A stretch of DNA of 64,000 nt from Zygosaccharomyces rouxii (GCF_000026365.1 NC_012995.1:870501-934500), one strand, 5' to 3'. Numbered from the stretch's first letter, positions 28,702 to 41,200 are shown. Numbers and translations: made by a program. Notes: generated by a model from the sequence alone, not told the origin.

Positions 28702-28755
28702 CGGGTAAAATTTTTCAATCAAGCGATGAGCCTGAGATGAGATGAGATGAGATGA
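28702..28755. promoter_or_regulatory. Reb1, RRPE, PAC and (GATGA)4 array, GEP3/NOC2 promoter
   Basis: Within 54 bp: Reb1-type CGGGTAA (28702-28708), RRPE-like AAAATTTTTCAA (28707-28718), PAC GCGATGAGCC (28723-28732), then four perfect GATGA units (28736-28755). The array ends about 80 bp before the NOC2 ATG. PAC and RRPE are the classic pair of ribosome-biogenesis promoters. Confidence 0.65.
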
Positions 28756-28837
28756 GCTACAGATACCGAAGAGTATACGATAATAGATTAGAGTTAAGAA
28801 CAACTCATTATTGAAGAGTACTGGGGAGTTTTAAGCC

Positions 28838-30982
28838 ATGGGTAAAGTTTCGAAGGCCACTAAGAAGTTTCAATCGAAACATTTGAAGCATACGCTCGAC
28901 CAGAGGAAGAAGGAGAAGGAGCACAAGAAGAAAATTCAATCTCGTCGTGGTAATAAGAGTGAGAAAGAGAAAAGAGATGCAGCTTTGACCAAAGATGAAC
29001 AAAAGGCTAGAAAAGGTGCTAAGGAAGAAGTTTTCAAGGATATGCCTATTGATGAATTCTTTGAAGATGGAATTGACATCCCAAAGCAGTCTAAGAAGAA
29101 CAAGAATAAGAATAAAGAAAAGAATGAGTCTGAACATGATGAATCCTCGTCTTCTGAAGATGAAAATGATGTAGCAGCAGGTATGGCCCAGCTTTCTGAG
29201 AAGGATCCTGAGTTTTACAAGTATTTACAGGAAAACGACAAGAATTTATTAGACTTCGGCGGGAGTAACCCTCTTGATGGTATTGATGATGAAGAAGAGG
29301 AAGAGGTACCTGAAAAGGATGAAGCACCAGCTGAAGAAGGTGAGTCAGATGAAGAAGAGGTCAAGAGTATTGCAAAGATTGAATTGACTTTGAAATTGGT
29401 CAAGAAATGGAGAGATCAATTACATAATTCACCAAATTTCAAGACTATCAGAAATGTTGTATCAGCTTTCAAGATGGCCATCAATATGAACAACGATGAA
29501 TCGAAGGAGGATTACAAGTATTCCATGAGTGACGAGAGGGCATTTAAAGAATTATTGTTTGTTGCATTGAGAGATTTGCCCCGTGCCATTCAAGCTATGA
29601 TTCCTTACCACAATAAACATGGAGCTAGAACTTTACCTTCAGGTACTAATGTTTCCAAGATGTCTTCCATTGTGAAATCCCACTCTGCATCCCTGATTAT
29701 TTGTCTAAATGATATTTTCAACACGGAGACAGCAGCATTGGTTTTACAATCCGTGAATCAACTTTTGCCTTACTTAATATCTTATAGGCGTATCGTGAAG
29801 GAGGTTATCAAGGCAGTAGTAGAGACTTGGAGTACTACGAGGGAGGTGGAAACACAAATTGCTACGTTTGCATTTTTGATTAGTGCCTCTAAAGAATACA
29901 AAAAAGCACTTTTAGAAATCGTTTTGAAGACTACTTATTCAACCTTCATCAAGAGCTGCCGTAGAACTGATATGCGTACAATGCCTTTAATCAATTTCCA
30001 AAAGAATTCTGCAAGTGAACTATTTGGTATCGATGAGAACTTAGGTTATCAAGTTGGGTTCGAATACATTAGACAGTTGGCTATTCATCTTAGAAATACT
30101 ATTACTGCTACAACAAAGAAGACCAACAAGCATAACCCGGCAGAAGCATACAAGATCGTCTACAACTGGCAATTTTGTCATTCCTTAGACCTTTGGTCGC
30201 GTGTCTTGTCATTTGCTTGTAACTTCAACAGAGAGAAGGCACACGAGTCACAAATGAGAGATCTAATTTACCCTCTCGTCCAAGTAACGCTCGGTGTGAT
30301 CCGTTTGATTCCAACACCTCAGTTTTTCCCACTAAGGTTTTATTTGATCAGATCTCTGATCAGATTATCTCAAAATACTGGTGTCTATATCCCAATATTT
30401 CCACTGCTATTAGAAATATTGAATTCTAATGCATTTACCAAGATGTCTAAGAAGAAGGAATCCTTAGAAGCTTTTGATTTTGAACACAATATCAAATGTA
30501 ATAAGCAGTACTTGGGTACAAGGACTTATCAAGAAGGTTTGGCTGAACAATTTGTCGATATCTTGGGAGAATACTTTGTTCTATACTGTAAGAGCGTTTC
30601 TTTCCCAGAATTGGCTACACCAGCGATTATAGCACTCCGTCGTTACATCAAGACTTCAAAGAACCCCAAGTATAGTAAGCAGTTGTCCAACGTCGTTGAA
30701 AAGTTGAACCAGAACAGCTCTTATATCGAACAGAAAAGATCTAAGGTCGAATTCAGTCCAAGTAATAAAGTTGAAGTTGCCAGATTCTTAAGTGATGTGC
30801 CTTGGGAAAAGACTCCATTAGGAGCTTACATCGTTATTCAAAGAGAAGTGAAGGAAGAGAGGGCTAGAATATTAAGAGAAAGTTTGGAAGAAGAGCAGGA
30901 AGAAGAGAAGAACAAGGACGAAGATGAGGACAAAGAACTCGAATTGGACGGTGATGGTGACAGCGAGATGTCTGACGCATAG
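28838..30982 (+). CDS. NOC2: Nucleolar complex protein Noc2
   Basis: Ribosome assembly factor that pairs with Noc1/Mak21 in early 90S and pre-60S particles and with Noc3 in later ones, for intranuclear transport of pre-60S. 714 residues (S. cerevisiae 710). The N-terminus is Lys-rich with bipartite nuclear/nucleolar localisation character ([20 protein letters not shown]). Acidic stretches follow ([22 protein letters not shown]). The Noc2 domain of helical repeats covers about residues 180-650, with recognisable blocks such as [12 protein letters not shown] and [14 protein letters not shown]. The tail is acidic and coiled. ATG at 28838 follows a PAC/RRPE promoter. Matches YOR206W. Confidence 0.97.
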   Translation: MGKVSKATKKFQSKHLKHTLDQRKKEKEHKKKIQSRRGNKSEKEKRDAALTKDEQKARKGAKEEVFKDMPIDEFFEDGIDIPKQSKKNKNKNKEKNESEHDESSSSEDENDVAAGMAQLSEKDPEFYKYLQENDKNLLDFGGSNPLDGIDDEEEEEVPEKDEAPAEEGESDEEEVKSIAKIELTLKLVKKWRDQLHNSPNFKTIRNVVSAFKMAINMNNDESKEDYKYSMSDERAFKELLFVALRDLPRAIQAMIPYHNKHGARTLPSGTNVSKMSSIVKSHSASLIICLNDIFNTETAALVLQSVNQLLPYLISYRRIVKEVIKAVVETWSTTREVETQIATFAFLISASKEYKKALLEIVLKTTYSTFIKSCRRTDMRTMPLINFQKNSASELFGIDENLGYQVGFEYIRQLAIHLRNTITATTKKTNKHNPAEAYKIVYNWQFCHSLDLWSRVLSFACNFNREKAHESQMRDLIYPLVQVTLGVIRLIPTPQFFPLRFYLIRSLIRLSQNTGVYIPIFPLLLEILNSNAFTKMSKKKESLEAFDFEHNIKCNKQYLGTRTYQEGLAEQFVDILGEYFVLYCKSVSFPELATPAIIALRRYIKTSKNPKYSKQLSNVVEKLNQNSSYIEQKRSKVEFSPSNKVEVARFLSDVPWEKTPLGAYIVIQREVKEERARILRESLEEEQEEEKNKDEDEDKELELDGDGDSEMSDA

Positions 30983-31267
30983 AATGTTTCGTTTAAGAAC
31001 GTGTGATAATGCTTTAAACAGGTTAATTATTTTTTAAATTGAATGTATATACATATATATGCTGCTTTCTCATAGTATAAAGTGGCGCGCGTATTAAGTT
31101 CTCAATGCTTACAACTACAACGAACTTTGTAAGGATATAAACCAGTAATAAGAGGCTAGTTTTAGACACTTTGGGAATTCTCAGCTTCAACTCCAGTAGT
31201 TTTCGTGAGGTTTTGTTGGTTTAATTGAAATAAGGTTTTTTATATCAAAAATTGACGTCCGCGGCTA

Positions 31268-31963
31268 ATGGATTCCAATACCCCTAGTAACAGTTCACCA
31301 AATTATACACCTATTGCAAGAAAGAAAAATGTATTCAGGCCACCTGTAAGAAACCCTCAACAAGTTTTATCGACTCCAAATACTCTGGTGAAGACATCTG
31401 TCGACAAGGTTGACAAAGGCTCTATTGAGGATAGGAGATTAGCCTACGAATTGAAACTTCTTAACAATGAATTCACTAGGCAAATTAATTCTTACAAGAT
31501 AGAAAATAATCAGCTGAATCAATCCATCAAGGTTTTGAAGAATTATGAGAAAGAGGAGAAAGTAATGAGGCTAATCGAGAAATGGAGAAGCATTTCTCAA
31601 GCGGGTATGTCGTACATGCTTAATTCTACGATGCTTAAGATTACAAAGATTGGCGGGTATGAGGAACTGAAAAGAAAGGAAATGGAAGCTGAAAAACGGA
31701 AAATTGAATATCAAGTGGATGATAATTTGCAAGATGAAATGGATAACGTTTTGGAATCAGAAGAGTTCCAAATGCTCCCCGAAGAGGATCAAGAGGAATA
31801 CAAAAATCGTATGCAGGATAAAATAGAAGAAATGGAAATTTGGAAGGAGAAAGCGCTTACAAAATTGGAGGAGCAAGTTAAGTTGAGTGCAAATCAAGAA
31901 ATGACCATGCAAGAATTGGCTCAAAGATTGAAAATAAATTATCAGTTTGTATTCCCGGAATAA
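31268..31963 (+). CDS. MEI5: Meiotic recombination accessory protein Mei5 (Sfr1 family)
   Basis: Mei5 works with Sae3 (the Sfr1-Swi5 type complex) to load Dmc1 on single-stranded DNA in meiosis. 231 residues (S. cerevisiae 222). The N-terminal 60 residues are disordered and basic (ARKKNVFRPPVRNP), typical of the DNA- and recombinase-contacting part. Residues about 60-105 form a coiled coil. The conserved core is WRSISQAGMSYMLNST followed by KITKIGGYEELKRKE, and the C-terminal end is a helical segment that ends QFVFPE. The frame is uninterrupted and needs no intron. It converges with RET1 with a 65-bp gap. Matches YPL121C. Confidence 0.92.
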   Translation: MDSNTPSNSSPNYTPIARKKNVFRPPVRNPQQVLSTPNTLVKTSVDKVDKGSIEDRRLAYELKLLNNEFTRQINSYKIENNQLNQSIKVLKNYEKEEKVMRLIEKWRSISQAGMSYMLNSTMLKITKIGGYEELKRKEMEAEKRKIEYQVDDNLQDEMDNVLESEEFQMLPEEDQEEYKNRMQDKIEEMEIWKEKALTKLEEQVKLSANQEMTMQELAQRLKINYQFVFPE

Positions 31964-32028
31964 TGATTCTTAGATTGGCTCTTCTCTTGTTTTGTTTTTT
32001 TTTTCTAACGTCTATGTAATATATACAG

Positions 32029-35000
32029 TTATGCTTGGAAAATATCTTCAAGTCTGAGCCTTGGTGCGATGTTCATTGAAAGTAACTCTTGGAAAAGAAG
32101 TTTGGCGGCGTAGGGAATAGACATCTTATTGATGTGTTCTGCACTTCTACAAGTAGTACACCAGCCACTGTAGCCCATCAACCCACATTTCTCGCAGACT
32201 TCTACTTCAAATGCGTCAGAACTGGTCATCAATCTCTCTAACAGCAACTGTGATGCACCGTAAGCAATCACACAGTCTCTTTCCATTTCACCTAATCTCA
32301 ACCCACCATCTCTAGATCTACCTTCAGTTGGTTGACGAGTCAAGACTGCTCTAGGCCCTCTAGCTCTTGCATGCATCTTATCCAAAACCATGTGCTTCAA
32401 TTTTTGATAGTAGATGGGGCCAAAGAAAATGTACGCTTGTAGGCATTCACCGGTGACACCAGAATACAACATATCCTTACCAGAATAGTTGAACCCATTA
32501 TCGACAAGAATTTGAGACATGTCTTCTAATTTAGAACCACCAAAACAGGTACCGTATTCTAGAGATCCATTCATGACACCCGCCTTACCGGAAATTAATT
32601 CGATCATCTTACCAACAGTCATACGAGAGGGGAAACCGTGAGGATTCATAATAATATCAGGAACCACACCTTGATCACTAAATGGCATGTCTTCTTGTTG
32701 TACAATAATACCACAGACACCTTTTTGACCGTGTCTGGAAGAAAATTTGTCACCCAATTCCGGTCTTCTGTTCTGTCTCAAAAGAACTTTGATTAATGCC
32801 TGGTCGTTATCAGAAACAGACATCATGACTTGATCGATATGAGATGGTTCGGGGGCTCTATAAATGACCGGAGTTTCTCTGTACTGTGATTGAGTTTGGG
32901 TGAGAACGCCTTCAGATGCATTTGTTGGTACAGATTTATTGATGTAGATTTGACCACTATCCAGTTTCATACCAACTTCACCTAAACCGTCAGGACCCAA
33001 AGATTTATGCTGCCAAATGGGCTCACCATTTTCATTAACACGCATACCTCCAATTATATCTTGCGTATGGTTGGGGTACCTTTTCAATACAGCTGTTGTC
33101 TTTCTACGAGTTTCACAACGACCAAAACCTCTATCGATCGAAGATTTGTTCAAAACCAAAGCATCCTCAATATCGTAACCGGAATAAGACATGATGGCTA
33201 CTGTAGCATTTTGACCGGCAGGTAATTTGTCGTAATCAATCAGTTCGATTGTCTTCGTTTTCACCATAGGTTGCTGTGGGTAAATCATTAAATATAGCAA
33301 CGTGTCTATTCTCTTGAACTGGTTGTATGCGATGGCACCGATGGCTTGCTTACCCATCGCACATTGGTAAGTGTTACGAGGAGATTGGTTGTGATGAGGA
33401 TATGGAATTAAACCCGCACATGCACCCAACACTGTGAAAGGTTCAATTTCCATATGTGTAATTTCCGGAGCAATATCTTGTTCATACAATGCAATGAAAG
33501 AATCATTTTCTTCATTGACATCGAGATATTCCACGAGACCCAATTTCAAGAAATCATCGAAAACAAGTCTTCCTTCTAGTAATTCTTTCAAATGTTCACT
33601 AGTAACTCTAGATTTACCATTGGAAACAATGATCAATGGTCGGCAAATTCTACCACCATCTGTAGCAATGTGAACTGCTTTATGATGAGAATTTGTATAG
33701 ATGGAAATGAATTCTGATATTTTACCTGAACGTCTCAAGTTTCTAAACTGTGATACAAATTTCACTGGGAATTTTGTAGTACCTATGAGTGTACCGTTTA
33801 GATACACACCGTAATGCAAATGAAGTGACGCGCTATCGATTAAAGTAATATCTTCCACACCGAGTATGAAGCAGAGTTTCTTTATTGGTTCCTCTTCATC
33901 ATCAGTAGTAATGTGAGTCATCAATGCTAAATTTTTAACCAGACCACAAGCTTCACCTTCAGGGGTATCTGCTGTACATAACATACCAAATTGGGATGGT
34001 TGTAGAGCTCTTGGGCCTGAAACTTTTCTTGATTTTTCAAATTGAGATGAAATTCTTGTCATCATACCAAGTGCTGAGATGTACGATAATCTGGACAAGA
34101 CATGTGTAACACCTGCTCTTTCCATCTTAAATCTCTTTAAAGACCAATTACCCGTAGAAATGGCTCTGCTTAACCCACTGGTAATGTTGTTTGAGTGAAC
34201 ATTAATGGAAAGCAATGCATCATATTCCATAGCTCTATTGGGCTTCTTGAGAACTTTATCTATACTAGCTTTAAAATCATTGTTAAACTTCTTGAACAAA
34301 TCTTCGAACAATAGCGATATCAACTGACCTGCTAATTCTAAACGTTTGTTACCCACATAATCTCTATCATCGACCATTTTATAGTTCTGCATAGCCATGA
34401 CGACTCTACGAGTCATCATGGCAATGTAAAGTGCCTTCTCTCTGAAATCTAATGCCGCCACTGTCAAGTGAGCAATTACAGTAGTAGCAATAGCTTCAAT
34501 ACCTTCCTGTAAAACTGACAATTTTTGTCTTCTAACGGTTTTTACTTTAGAACCGATGTATTCCAATGCCTGTTGTTGTGTATAAAGTCCTAGCTTAGAA
34601 GCTTCTTCTAGGTTGACTGCAAAAATATCTTGATAACTACTATCATTACCGCATACCAATTGCATGACTTCTAAATCGGAGACAATACCACACGCCTTTA
34701 GAACCACTACGATCGGAACTTCTTCAGCGATAGAGTTATGCTTTAGATAAATCTTATCGTTTTTGGTTACCACATAAGTCTTGGATTTTCTTTCATGTGT
34801 AGAGGATGTCACAGATGCTTGGACAATAGCTTTCTTTTCATCGGCTTCCACGATAATTCTGTTCTTAGACAATTGTTCTTGCACTAGAATAACTTTCTCG
34901 GTACCATTCACGATGAAATATCCACCAGGATCTAAAGGACATTCATTCAACCTAGCCATAGTCTTTTCATCGCTATTGTGTAAGATACATTTGTTAGATC

Positions 35001-35460
35001 TCAACATGATGGGCATCCTACCGATTTCCACATCCTTGTGCATAATAATATTTCTACCTCTCGTATATTCGATATCCACATAGATGGGGGCAGAATAAGT
35101 CATATCTCTTAATCTACATTCATGAGGTGGTGTCAAATAATCTTTGGAAGAAGCATTAGATCTCTGACCAACTCTAATATCCACGTACTTTAAGTAAAAT
35201 TCTGGATCCACATCACTCAGAATTAATTGATTTGCCTTTATGATCTTTTTAAGATCAACATCAACAAAATAGTTGAAAGAATCCAAATGTTGCTTAACTA
35301 AACCTTTAACCTTCAAAAATGCCGGTAGAAGATTCCACTTATCCTCTGCTGTACTCACGTCATCTGTCAACTTTTTACCCTTATAAACTGGCTGCAGCAA
35401 ATCCTGGAAAGTATCATCTTTCTTGATATGAGGCTGCTTTTTAACTTTATTATCCACCAT
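32029..35460 (-). CDS. RET1: RNA polymerase III second-largest subunit (C128)
   Basis: Second-largest subunit (Rpc128) of RNA polymerase III, forming one side of the active centre and influencing termination and RNA cleavage. 1143 residues (S. cerevisiae 1149). The beta-subunit domains are in order: protrusion (from [15 protein letters not shown]), lobe, fork ([26 protein letters not shown]), external domains, and hybrid-binding domain with [12 protein letters not shown] and the AMGKQAIG segment. The C-terminal anchor/clamp has a zinc site ([16 protein letters not shown]). Start ATG at 35460. Divergent from TFB2. Matches YOR207C. Another Pol III subunit gene, RPC53, is at 56 kb. Confidence 0.98.
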   Translation of the reverse strand: MVDNKVKKQPHIKKDDTFQDLLQPVYKGKKLTDDVSTAEDKWNLLPAFLKVKGLVKQHLDSFNYFVDVDLKKIIKANQLILSDVDPEFYLKYVDIRVGQRSNASSKDYLTPPHECRLRDMTYSAPIYVDIEYTRGRNIIMHKDVEIGRMPIMLRSNKCILHNSDEKTMARLNECPLDPGGYFIVNGTEKVILVQEQLSKNRIIVEADEKKAIVQASVTSSTHERKSKTYVVTKNDKIYLKHNSIAEEVPIVVVLKACGIVSDLEVMQLVCGNDSSYQDIFAVNLEEASKLGLYTQQQALEYIGSKVKTVRRQKLSVLQEGIEAIATTVIAHLTVAALDFREKALYIAMMTRRVVMAMQNYKMVDDRDYVGNKRLELAGQLISLLFEDLFKKFNNDFKASIDKVLKKPNRAMEYDALLSINVHSNNITSGLSRAISTGNWSLKRFKMERAGVTHVLSRLSYISALGMMTRISSQFEKSRKVSGPRALQPSQFGMLCTADTPEGEACGLVKNLALMTHITTDDEEEPIKKLCFILGVEDITLIDSASLHLHYGVYLNGTLIGTTKFPVKFVSQFRNLRRSGKISEFISIYTNSHHKAVHIATDGGRICRPLIIVSNGKSRVTSEHLKELLEGRLVFDDFLKLGLVEYLDVNEENDSFIALYEQDIAPEITHMEIEPFTVLGACAGLIPYPHHNQSPRNTYQCAMGKQAIGAIAYNQFKRIDTLLYLMIYPQQPMVKTKTIELIDYDKLPAGQNATVAIMSYSGYDIEDALVLNKSSIDRGFGRCETRRKTTAVLKRYPNHTQDIIGGMRVNENGEPIWQHKSLGPDGLGEVGMKLDSGQIYINKSVPTNASEGVLTQTQSQYRETPVIYRAPEPSHIDQVMMSVSDNDQALIKVLLRQNRRPELGDKFSSRHGQKGVCGIIVQQEDMPFSDQGVVPDIIMNPHGFPSRMTVGKMIELISGKAGVMNGSLEYGTCFGGSKLEDMSQILVDNGFNYSGKDMLYSGVTGECLQAYIFFGPIYYQKLKHMVLDKMHARARGPRAVLTRQPTEGRSRDGGLRLGEMERDCVIAYGASQLLLERLMTSSDAFEVEVCEKCGLMGYSGWCTTCRSAEHINKMSIPYAAKLLFQELLSMNIAPRLRLEDIFQA

Positions 35461-35783
35461 AGCGTTAGACCTCCTTAGAAATCAACCAAACCTACAAGGT
35501 ATTAGAAGGTATTCTCGGTAACTTGTTAGTCAGATCGATGAGCCCTTCTTTAATGGCTTTCCGATGCCCATCTCAAATTTTTTTTCAAGCGGACGTAGAA
35601 AATGAGCATCAACATTGAAGAACTTCTCTCTTTAAAGCTCTTTAGCATCGATTGAAGGGGACCAGAAGGACGATTGTTGGGACCAGTTTGGGGAATCTTG
35701 GTCAACAGTCTGTTTCATTCGTCTGTGAGGTTTAGCATCGGTGTGCTGCCCTTTTTCCCGCGTCTTTAAAGCTTATATGGACC
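35461..35783. promoter_or_regulatory. Divergent promoter RET1-TFB2 with PAC-like site
   Basis: A 323-bp divergent promoter. CGATGAGCC (35536-35544) is a PAC-type core, followed by TGGCTTTCCGATGCCCATC (35554-35572), a near copy of a motif upstream of the RNR-like gene. A T-rich RRPE-like AAATTTTTTTTCA stretch (35575-35587) comes next. PAC is expected at Pol III subunit genes, so it probably serves RET1. Confidence 0.5.
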
Positions 35784-37313
35784 ATGAGTTCTCAGCATCT
35801 GTTGAAAAGTTCAGTTAACCAATACTTGGAAGAATTACCGCAGCAAATTCAGAGTAGGTTATATGAATCTCCTGCTACATGTTTGGCCATCTACAGGCTC
35901 TTACCTCAACTGGCAAAGTTTTTTATTATGTCAATGGTTTTCAATGAAAGTGCTATTTCACTTCGTGATTTAGATAGGTGGGTTAAATCTAGTGGTAAAC
36001 TTCAATTTCAGGATGCTATCAAATCTATGAAGTCCCTGCATCTGCTTATACCAGTTAGAAGTAATGGACCGATGCTTATTGATCTGAACCATACCTTTAG
36101 GGAGAGTTTTAAAAATGCATTGACCGGAGGTGAAGTGAGTAATTCTTTCGGTATTGTTATGGAATTGGATAATGACACAGTCACTACTGATATGTTGGAC
36201 AAGTATTCAGCTGATAAGTGGGAAACTATTTTGCATTTCATGGTAGGGACATCTCTGGCGCATATACCGTCTGAAAACGTTTTAAACCTTTTAAAACACA
36301 GTAAATTGATGGAAGAGAGTAACACGACGGGGGAATTCAAAATCACTAATGAGGGGTTTCAATTTCTTCTACAGGAAGTAAACTCACAACTGTGGGCACT
36401 TCTTCTACAATATTTAAAAATGACAGAAATGTTACAGATGGATCCAGTGGATATATTGAATTTTATCTTTATGTTGGGTGCATTAGAGTTTAGCAAACCA
36501 TATAGCACTAATGGATTATCAGAGACTCAAAAAGTCATGTTAAAGGATATGAGAGATTACGGTTTGGTTTTCCAAATGAATTCCAATGCGAATGTCTTTT
36601 ATCCAACACGATTGGCATCGATGTTAACATCTGATCCCAAGAGTATTAGAGGTGCTTCTGGTGCCATGGATAGTGTTCTAAAACAAAATAAAGAAGATGT
36701 TCTTAATAAAAGCGGTGGTGCAGGTGCCAATGCAGATGACGATGCAGATGAAATCGGTTCTGAGGGCCAGAATATGCAAGACGGTGCATTGATCGTGGAG
36801 ACGAATTTCAAACTATATTCGTATTCGAATTCACCTTTGCAAATTGCCATTTTGAGTCTTTTCGTTCATATGAAATCAAGATTTTCCAATATGGTTACTG
36901 GTCAATTGACAAGAGAATCTATTAGACAAGCATTGCTAAATGGTATTACAGCAGATCAAATTATTGCATATTTAGAGACACACGCTCATCCACAGATGAG
37001 AAGGATGGCTGAGGAGCAATTAGAGAAAAGATTGGAATTGGATCCGAATAGTAAAGATCCGTTACAAATTTTACCACCTACGGTTGTAGATCAAATTAAA
37101 TTGTGGCAATTGGAATTGGATAGAATTATTAGTTTCGAAGGATCACTTTACTCTGATTTTGAAAACCATCAGGAATTCACCTTACTTAGCTCCTACGCTC
37201 AGGATATTGGCGTTTTAATATGGAAGGATGATAGGAAGAAGAAATTCTTCGTCTCTAAGGAAGGTAATTCTCAAGTTCTCGATTATGCAAAGAGAAAGTT
37301 GAAGAAGAAATAA
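35784..37313 (+). CDS. TFB2: TFIIH core subunit Tfb2 (p52)
   Basis: Core subunit of TFIIH, anchoring and stimulating the Ssl2/XPB helicase in transcription initiation and nucleotide excision repair. 509 residues (S. cerevisiae 513). Helical winged-helix repeats make up the first 300 residues (YLEELPQQIQSRLYESPATC at the start). An acidic, Gly/Ala-rich linker lies near 310-330. The C-terminal part contains ITADQIIAYLETHAHPQMRR and ends with the Tfb5-binding region (YDYAKRKLKKK-type tail). The ATG at 35784 is the first in frame. It corresponds to YPL122C and is the last gene of the XV/XVI-type block. Confidence 0.96.
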   Translation: MSSQHLLKSSVNQYLEELPQQIQSRLYESPATCLAIYRLLPQLAKFFIMSMVFNESAISLRDLDRWVKSSGKLQFQDAIKSMKSLHLLIPVRSNGPMLIDLNHTFRESFKNALTGGEVSNSFGIVMELDNDTVTTDMLDKYSADKWETILHFMVGTSLAHIPSENVLNLLKHSKLMEESNTTGEFKITNEGFQFLLQEVNSQLWALLLQYLKMTEMLQMDPVDILNFIFMLGALEFSKPYSTNGLSETQKVMLKDMRDYGLVFQMNSNANVFYPTRLASMLTSDPKSIRGASGAMDSVLKQNKEDVLNKSGGAGANADDDADEIGSEGQNMQDGALIVETNFKLYSYSNSPLQIAILSLFVHMKSRFSNMVTGQLTRESIRQALLNGITADQIIAYLETHAHPQMRRMAEEQLEKRLELDPNSKDPLQILPPTVVDQIKLWQLELDRIISFEGSLYSDFENHQEFTLLSSYAQDIGVLIWKDDRKKKFFVSKEGNSQVLDYAKRKLKKK

Positions 37314-38236
37314 TTTGCTGCTTGCATTAACTTCGTGGACCGAAGTGGGATAACTTCTTGGTATCTAAATATGCATTTGTAGTTAGTGATTTTAATACCA
37401 ACATATTGTGATGATGATCCGAGGAATGGGAACTTGAAATCAGGGAACAAAACTTAAAATGTACAATCCTGGTGAGATAGAAAACCGAGGCATGCTGGTA
37501 CCAGAAACGTTATACGCATAGCTAGCTCTTCATATAACTTCATTACACACTGTACAGACATCCCTCAAGATGCTTGTATATTTAAAAAATACCTTAGTAC
37601 CAAAATACCTCCTGGCCTACAGGAGCATATAATTGCTCCCAAAGGAATCCACACATCGTCAATCTGACTTAAACTTCTCACTAAAATTATTTAGCCGTAA
37701 ATATTGTCGACATTTCACTAAAAAGTTCTAATACTGTCGTATTTTCCATTTCCAACACTGTGACGCCCTATTAAAAGGCTCAACAAAACGCTATTAATTT
37801 CGGAAAAAATCCCTAACAATGCAGAAAAATCTCTAGTAATATCTAAAATCACTTTCAAGAACTAAAGTTCCCATTATACCACTTTATATGCTTCTGATTG
37901 CCGCCCAGCACCTCCACCGGGTAATGTATCACGTACAAAATGATAATGTGATATTTTGGTGGTATTTTTTCTCTAGAAGTTGGGATCGAGTCTAAACATG
38001 CAAACGCCAGGTGGAATTTATCACGTAGTCTCTAATTGAACCATTAAAAGGAAGTGTAAGGGAGACTGCTCTAGAATATCTGAAGCTTCAATTAGTTCAA
38101 TTGAGGGTCGCACAATTTATACAGGTCACTAACAAATCAATAACCGTTTACTGAAAGAAGTTTCTGACCACGCGGACTTGTTTACCACGCCGACCTTAAA
38201 CTAAAGAGACAGATACTCGAGAAATAGAGTCTCAAG
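37314..38236. other. Long gene-free interval at a linkage-group junction
   Basis: A 923-bp interval between TFB2 (YPL122C) and COP1 (YDL145C), which belong to different ancestral linkage groups, so it spans a rearrangement junction. It contains two TATCACGTA sequences (37927-37935 and 38019-38027), close to CDEI/Cbf1 sites. There is also a C-box-like GTGATGA at 37408. I found no tRNA B-box, no ORF I would support and no transposon or LTR remnant. Confidence 0.45.
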
Positions 38237-41200
38237 ATGAAGATGCTAACCAAATTTGAATCAAAGTCCACTAGGGCCAAGGGTATTGCCTTCCACTCAT
38301 CTAGGCCCTGGGTTTTAGTGGCACTTTTCTCGTCAACTATTCAATTATGGGATTACAGAATGGGTACTCTTTTACACAGGTATGAGGATCACGAAGGTCC
38401 CGTTCGTGCCGTAGATTTTCACCCAACTCAACCATTGTTTGTTTCCGCTGGTGATGATTATAACATTAAAGTTTGGTCTCTAGACACCAACAAGTGTTTA
38501 TATACACTAACAGGCCATTTAGATTACGTTCGTACCGTGTTCTTCCATAACGAATTACCGTGGATCATTTCAGCCTCAGATGACCAAACCATTAGAATTT
38601 GGAACTGGCAAAACCGTAAGGAAATTGCATGTTTAACTGGTCATAACCATTTCGTTATGTCTGCACAATTCCATCCAACTGAAGATCTTGTAGTGTCAGC
38701 CTCATTGGATGAGACTATTAGAGTTTGGGATATCTCTGGTTTGAGAAAAAAACATTCTGCACCTGGTGCAACAAGTTTGGAGGATCAAATGCTCATGCAG
38801 CAAAATCTTTTGGATGGCGGATTTGGTGACTGTGTGGTTAAATTTATCCTTGAAGGTCACACTAGAGGTGTTAATTGGGCCTCCTTCCACCCAACGCTAC
38901 CATTGATTGTATCTGGTGGTGATGACCGTCAAGTTAAACTATGGAGAATGAGTTCAACAAAGGCATGGGAAGTAGATACCTGCAGAGGTCATACAAACAA
39001 CGTGGACAGTGTCATTTTCCATCCTCATCAAAATTTGATCATCTCTGTGGGAGAGGATAAAACCTTAAGAGTTTGGGATTTGGATAAGAGAACACCAGTA
39101 AAACAATTCAAGAGGGAAAATGACAGATTTTGGCTCATTGCAGCTCATCCTCACATTAACTTGTTTGGTGCAGCTCATGATTCGGGTATCATGGTTTTCA
39201 AGTTGGATCGTGAAAGACCATGCAGCGTTATTCATCAAAATGAATTGGTTTACGTGAATAAGGAAAAACAAGTTCAAACCTTCGATTACACCAATAACGT
39301 CTCATCTTTGCCTTATGCCTCTTTAAAAAAATTGGGTCAAGCATGGAATTCATTCAGAAGCATCTCTTACAACCCATCACAACATTCGATATTGGTCAAT
39401 GAAGGTAATGACAGGTTCGGTTTAGTCATACTACCAAAAAGGCCTACAGGTGCAGTGGACCCATCTAGTGTGTTAGAGGATGCTGGTAGTTTTGCTACGT
39501 TCGTTGCCCGTAATAGATTTGTTGTTTACAACAGAATGTCAGAATCCTTGGAGCTACGTACTTTGGAAAACACAGTGACGAAGACTTTGAAGATTGAGGA
39601 ACCCGTCAAAGATATCATCAATGCTGGTGCTGGTAGCGTGCTTCTTTTACAACCTAAACAAGTTGTTCTCTATGATGTACAACAAGGTAAGAAATTGGCT
39701 GAAATTTCGTTAAAGAACGTGAAGTACGTGTCTTGGTCCCCTGACGGCCAATATGCTGCTCTAATGAGTAAGCACACCATCACAATCACAACAAAGAGAC
39801 TTGAATTGATCAATTCCATGCATGAAACCATTAGAATCAAAAGCGCTTGTTGGGACGAAACTGGCGTCTTAGTTTATTCCACATTAAATCATATCAAATA
39901 TATTCTTCTCAATGGTGATAGCGGAATTATCAAGACTTTGGAAAACACTTTGTACATCAACAAAGTTAAAGGGAAATTTGTCTACGCCTTAGATCGTGAA
40001 GGTGAAATGGAAGTTTTGACCATTGACCCCACTGAATACCGTTTCAAAAAGGGATTGGCCAACAAAAATTTCCCTGAAGTCTTGCGTATCATCAAGAATT
40101 CCAACTTGGTGGGTCAAAACATCATCTCCTATCTACAGAAATCAGGATATCCTGAAGTTGCTTTACAGTTCGTTCAAGATCCACAAACTCGTTTTGATTT
40201 GGCTCTAGAATGTGGTAATTTGGAAGTTGGATTAGAAGAAGCTAAGAAATTGAACAGCAATTTGGTGTGGGATAGATTGAGTAAAGAAGCTTTGGTTCAA
40301 GGTAACACTTCACTGGTAGAAATGATTTACCAAAATCAAATGGCCTTCGACAAATTATCTTTCTTATATCTCTTGGTTGGTGATACAGAAAAATTATCGA
40401 AAATGGAAGCGATTTCGGAGAACCGTGGTGATATTTTCGATTTGATTTCTGACACATTTTACAATAATTCTACTTCAACAAGAGCAAGAGCATTTGCTGA
40501 GGCTGGTTCCCTACCATTGGCATATGCAGTGGCTAAGACATCGGGCGATGAATCCGCTGCCGCCTCATTTCTGGAACAAGATGAATTCGATGAAAATGAC
40601 GTGGTACTACCTGACGTTGTCAATTCTACTCCTGCTATAAAAGCACCAGCTATTTCTCAACCAATTCAAAACTGGCCATTGAAACAGGCTGAATTATCTT
40701 TCTTCGAGAAGGCCGTCCTTAACCAAATTGATGATTTGAGTTTGGAGGAACCTACTGAAGAGGAAACCCTTGAAGAACAACCTAGAGCTCAATCCGCTGA
40801 GGCCGTATTTGAAGAAGATGGTGTTGGTGAAGAAGGGGATGCATGGGATTTGGGTAGTGAAGATCTAGACATTGGTGAAGAAGAACAGACGGAGGAACCT
40901 TCCAAGGAGGCTACTGTAGCACCTGAGGAAAGTGAAACCGCTACATGGGTTAAAAACTCCAAATTGCCTGCAATTCTCATAGCATCTGGTGCTTTTGATG
41001 CGGCAGCTCAAGCTCTTAACAAGCAAGTTGGTATTGTGAACTTCGAGCCATTAAGATCTAAATTTTTGAACATTTATGAAGGTTGTAGAACTTATTTGCC
41101 TAGTACACCAGGTGAAGTTCCCTCCATCGTCGGTTATATCCGCGCTGACGCTGAGGAAGAAGATCCTACCAAAATTCTACCACGTACACCTGATGTTAGC

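Noticed and set aside
37408..37414. GTGATGA looks like a box C of a C/D snoRNA.
   Set aside because: No CTGA box D lies within the usual distance and no terminal stem is visible.
37797..37950. TTTCGGAAA with ATCACGTA about 125 bp away resembled CDEIII and CDEI of a point centromere.
   Set aside because: The DNA between them includes a GC-rich stretch (around 37900-37920) and is not the very AT-rich CDEII; both end motifs are also imperfect.
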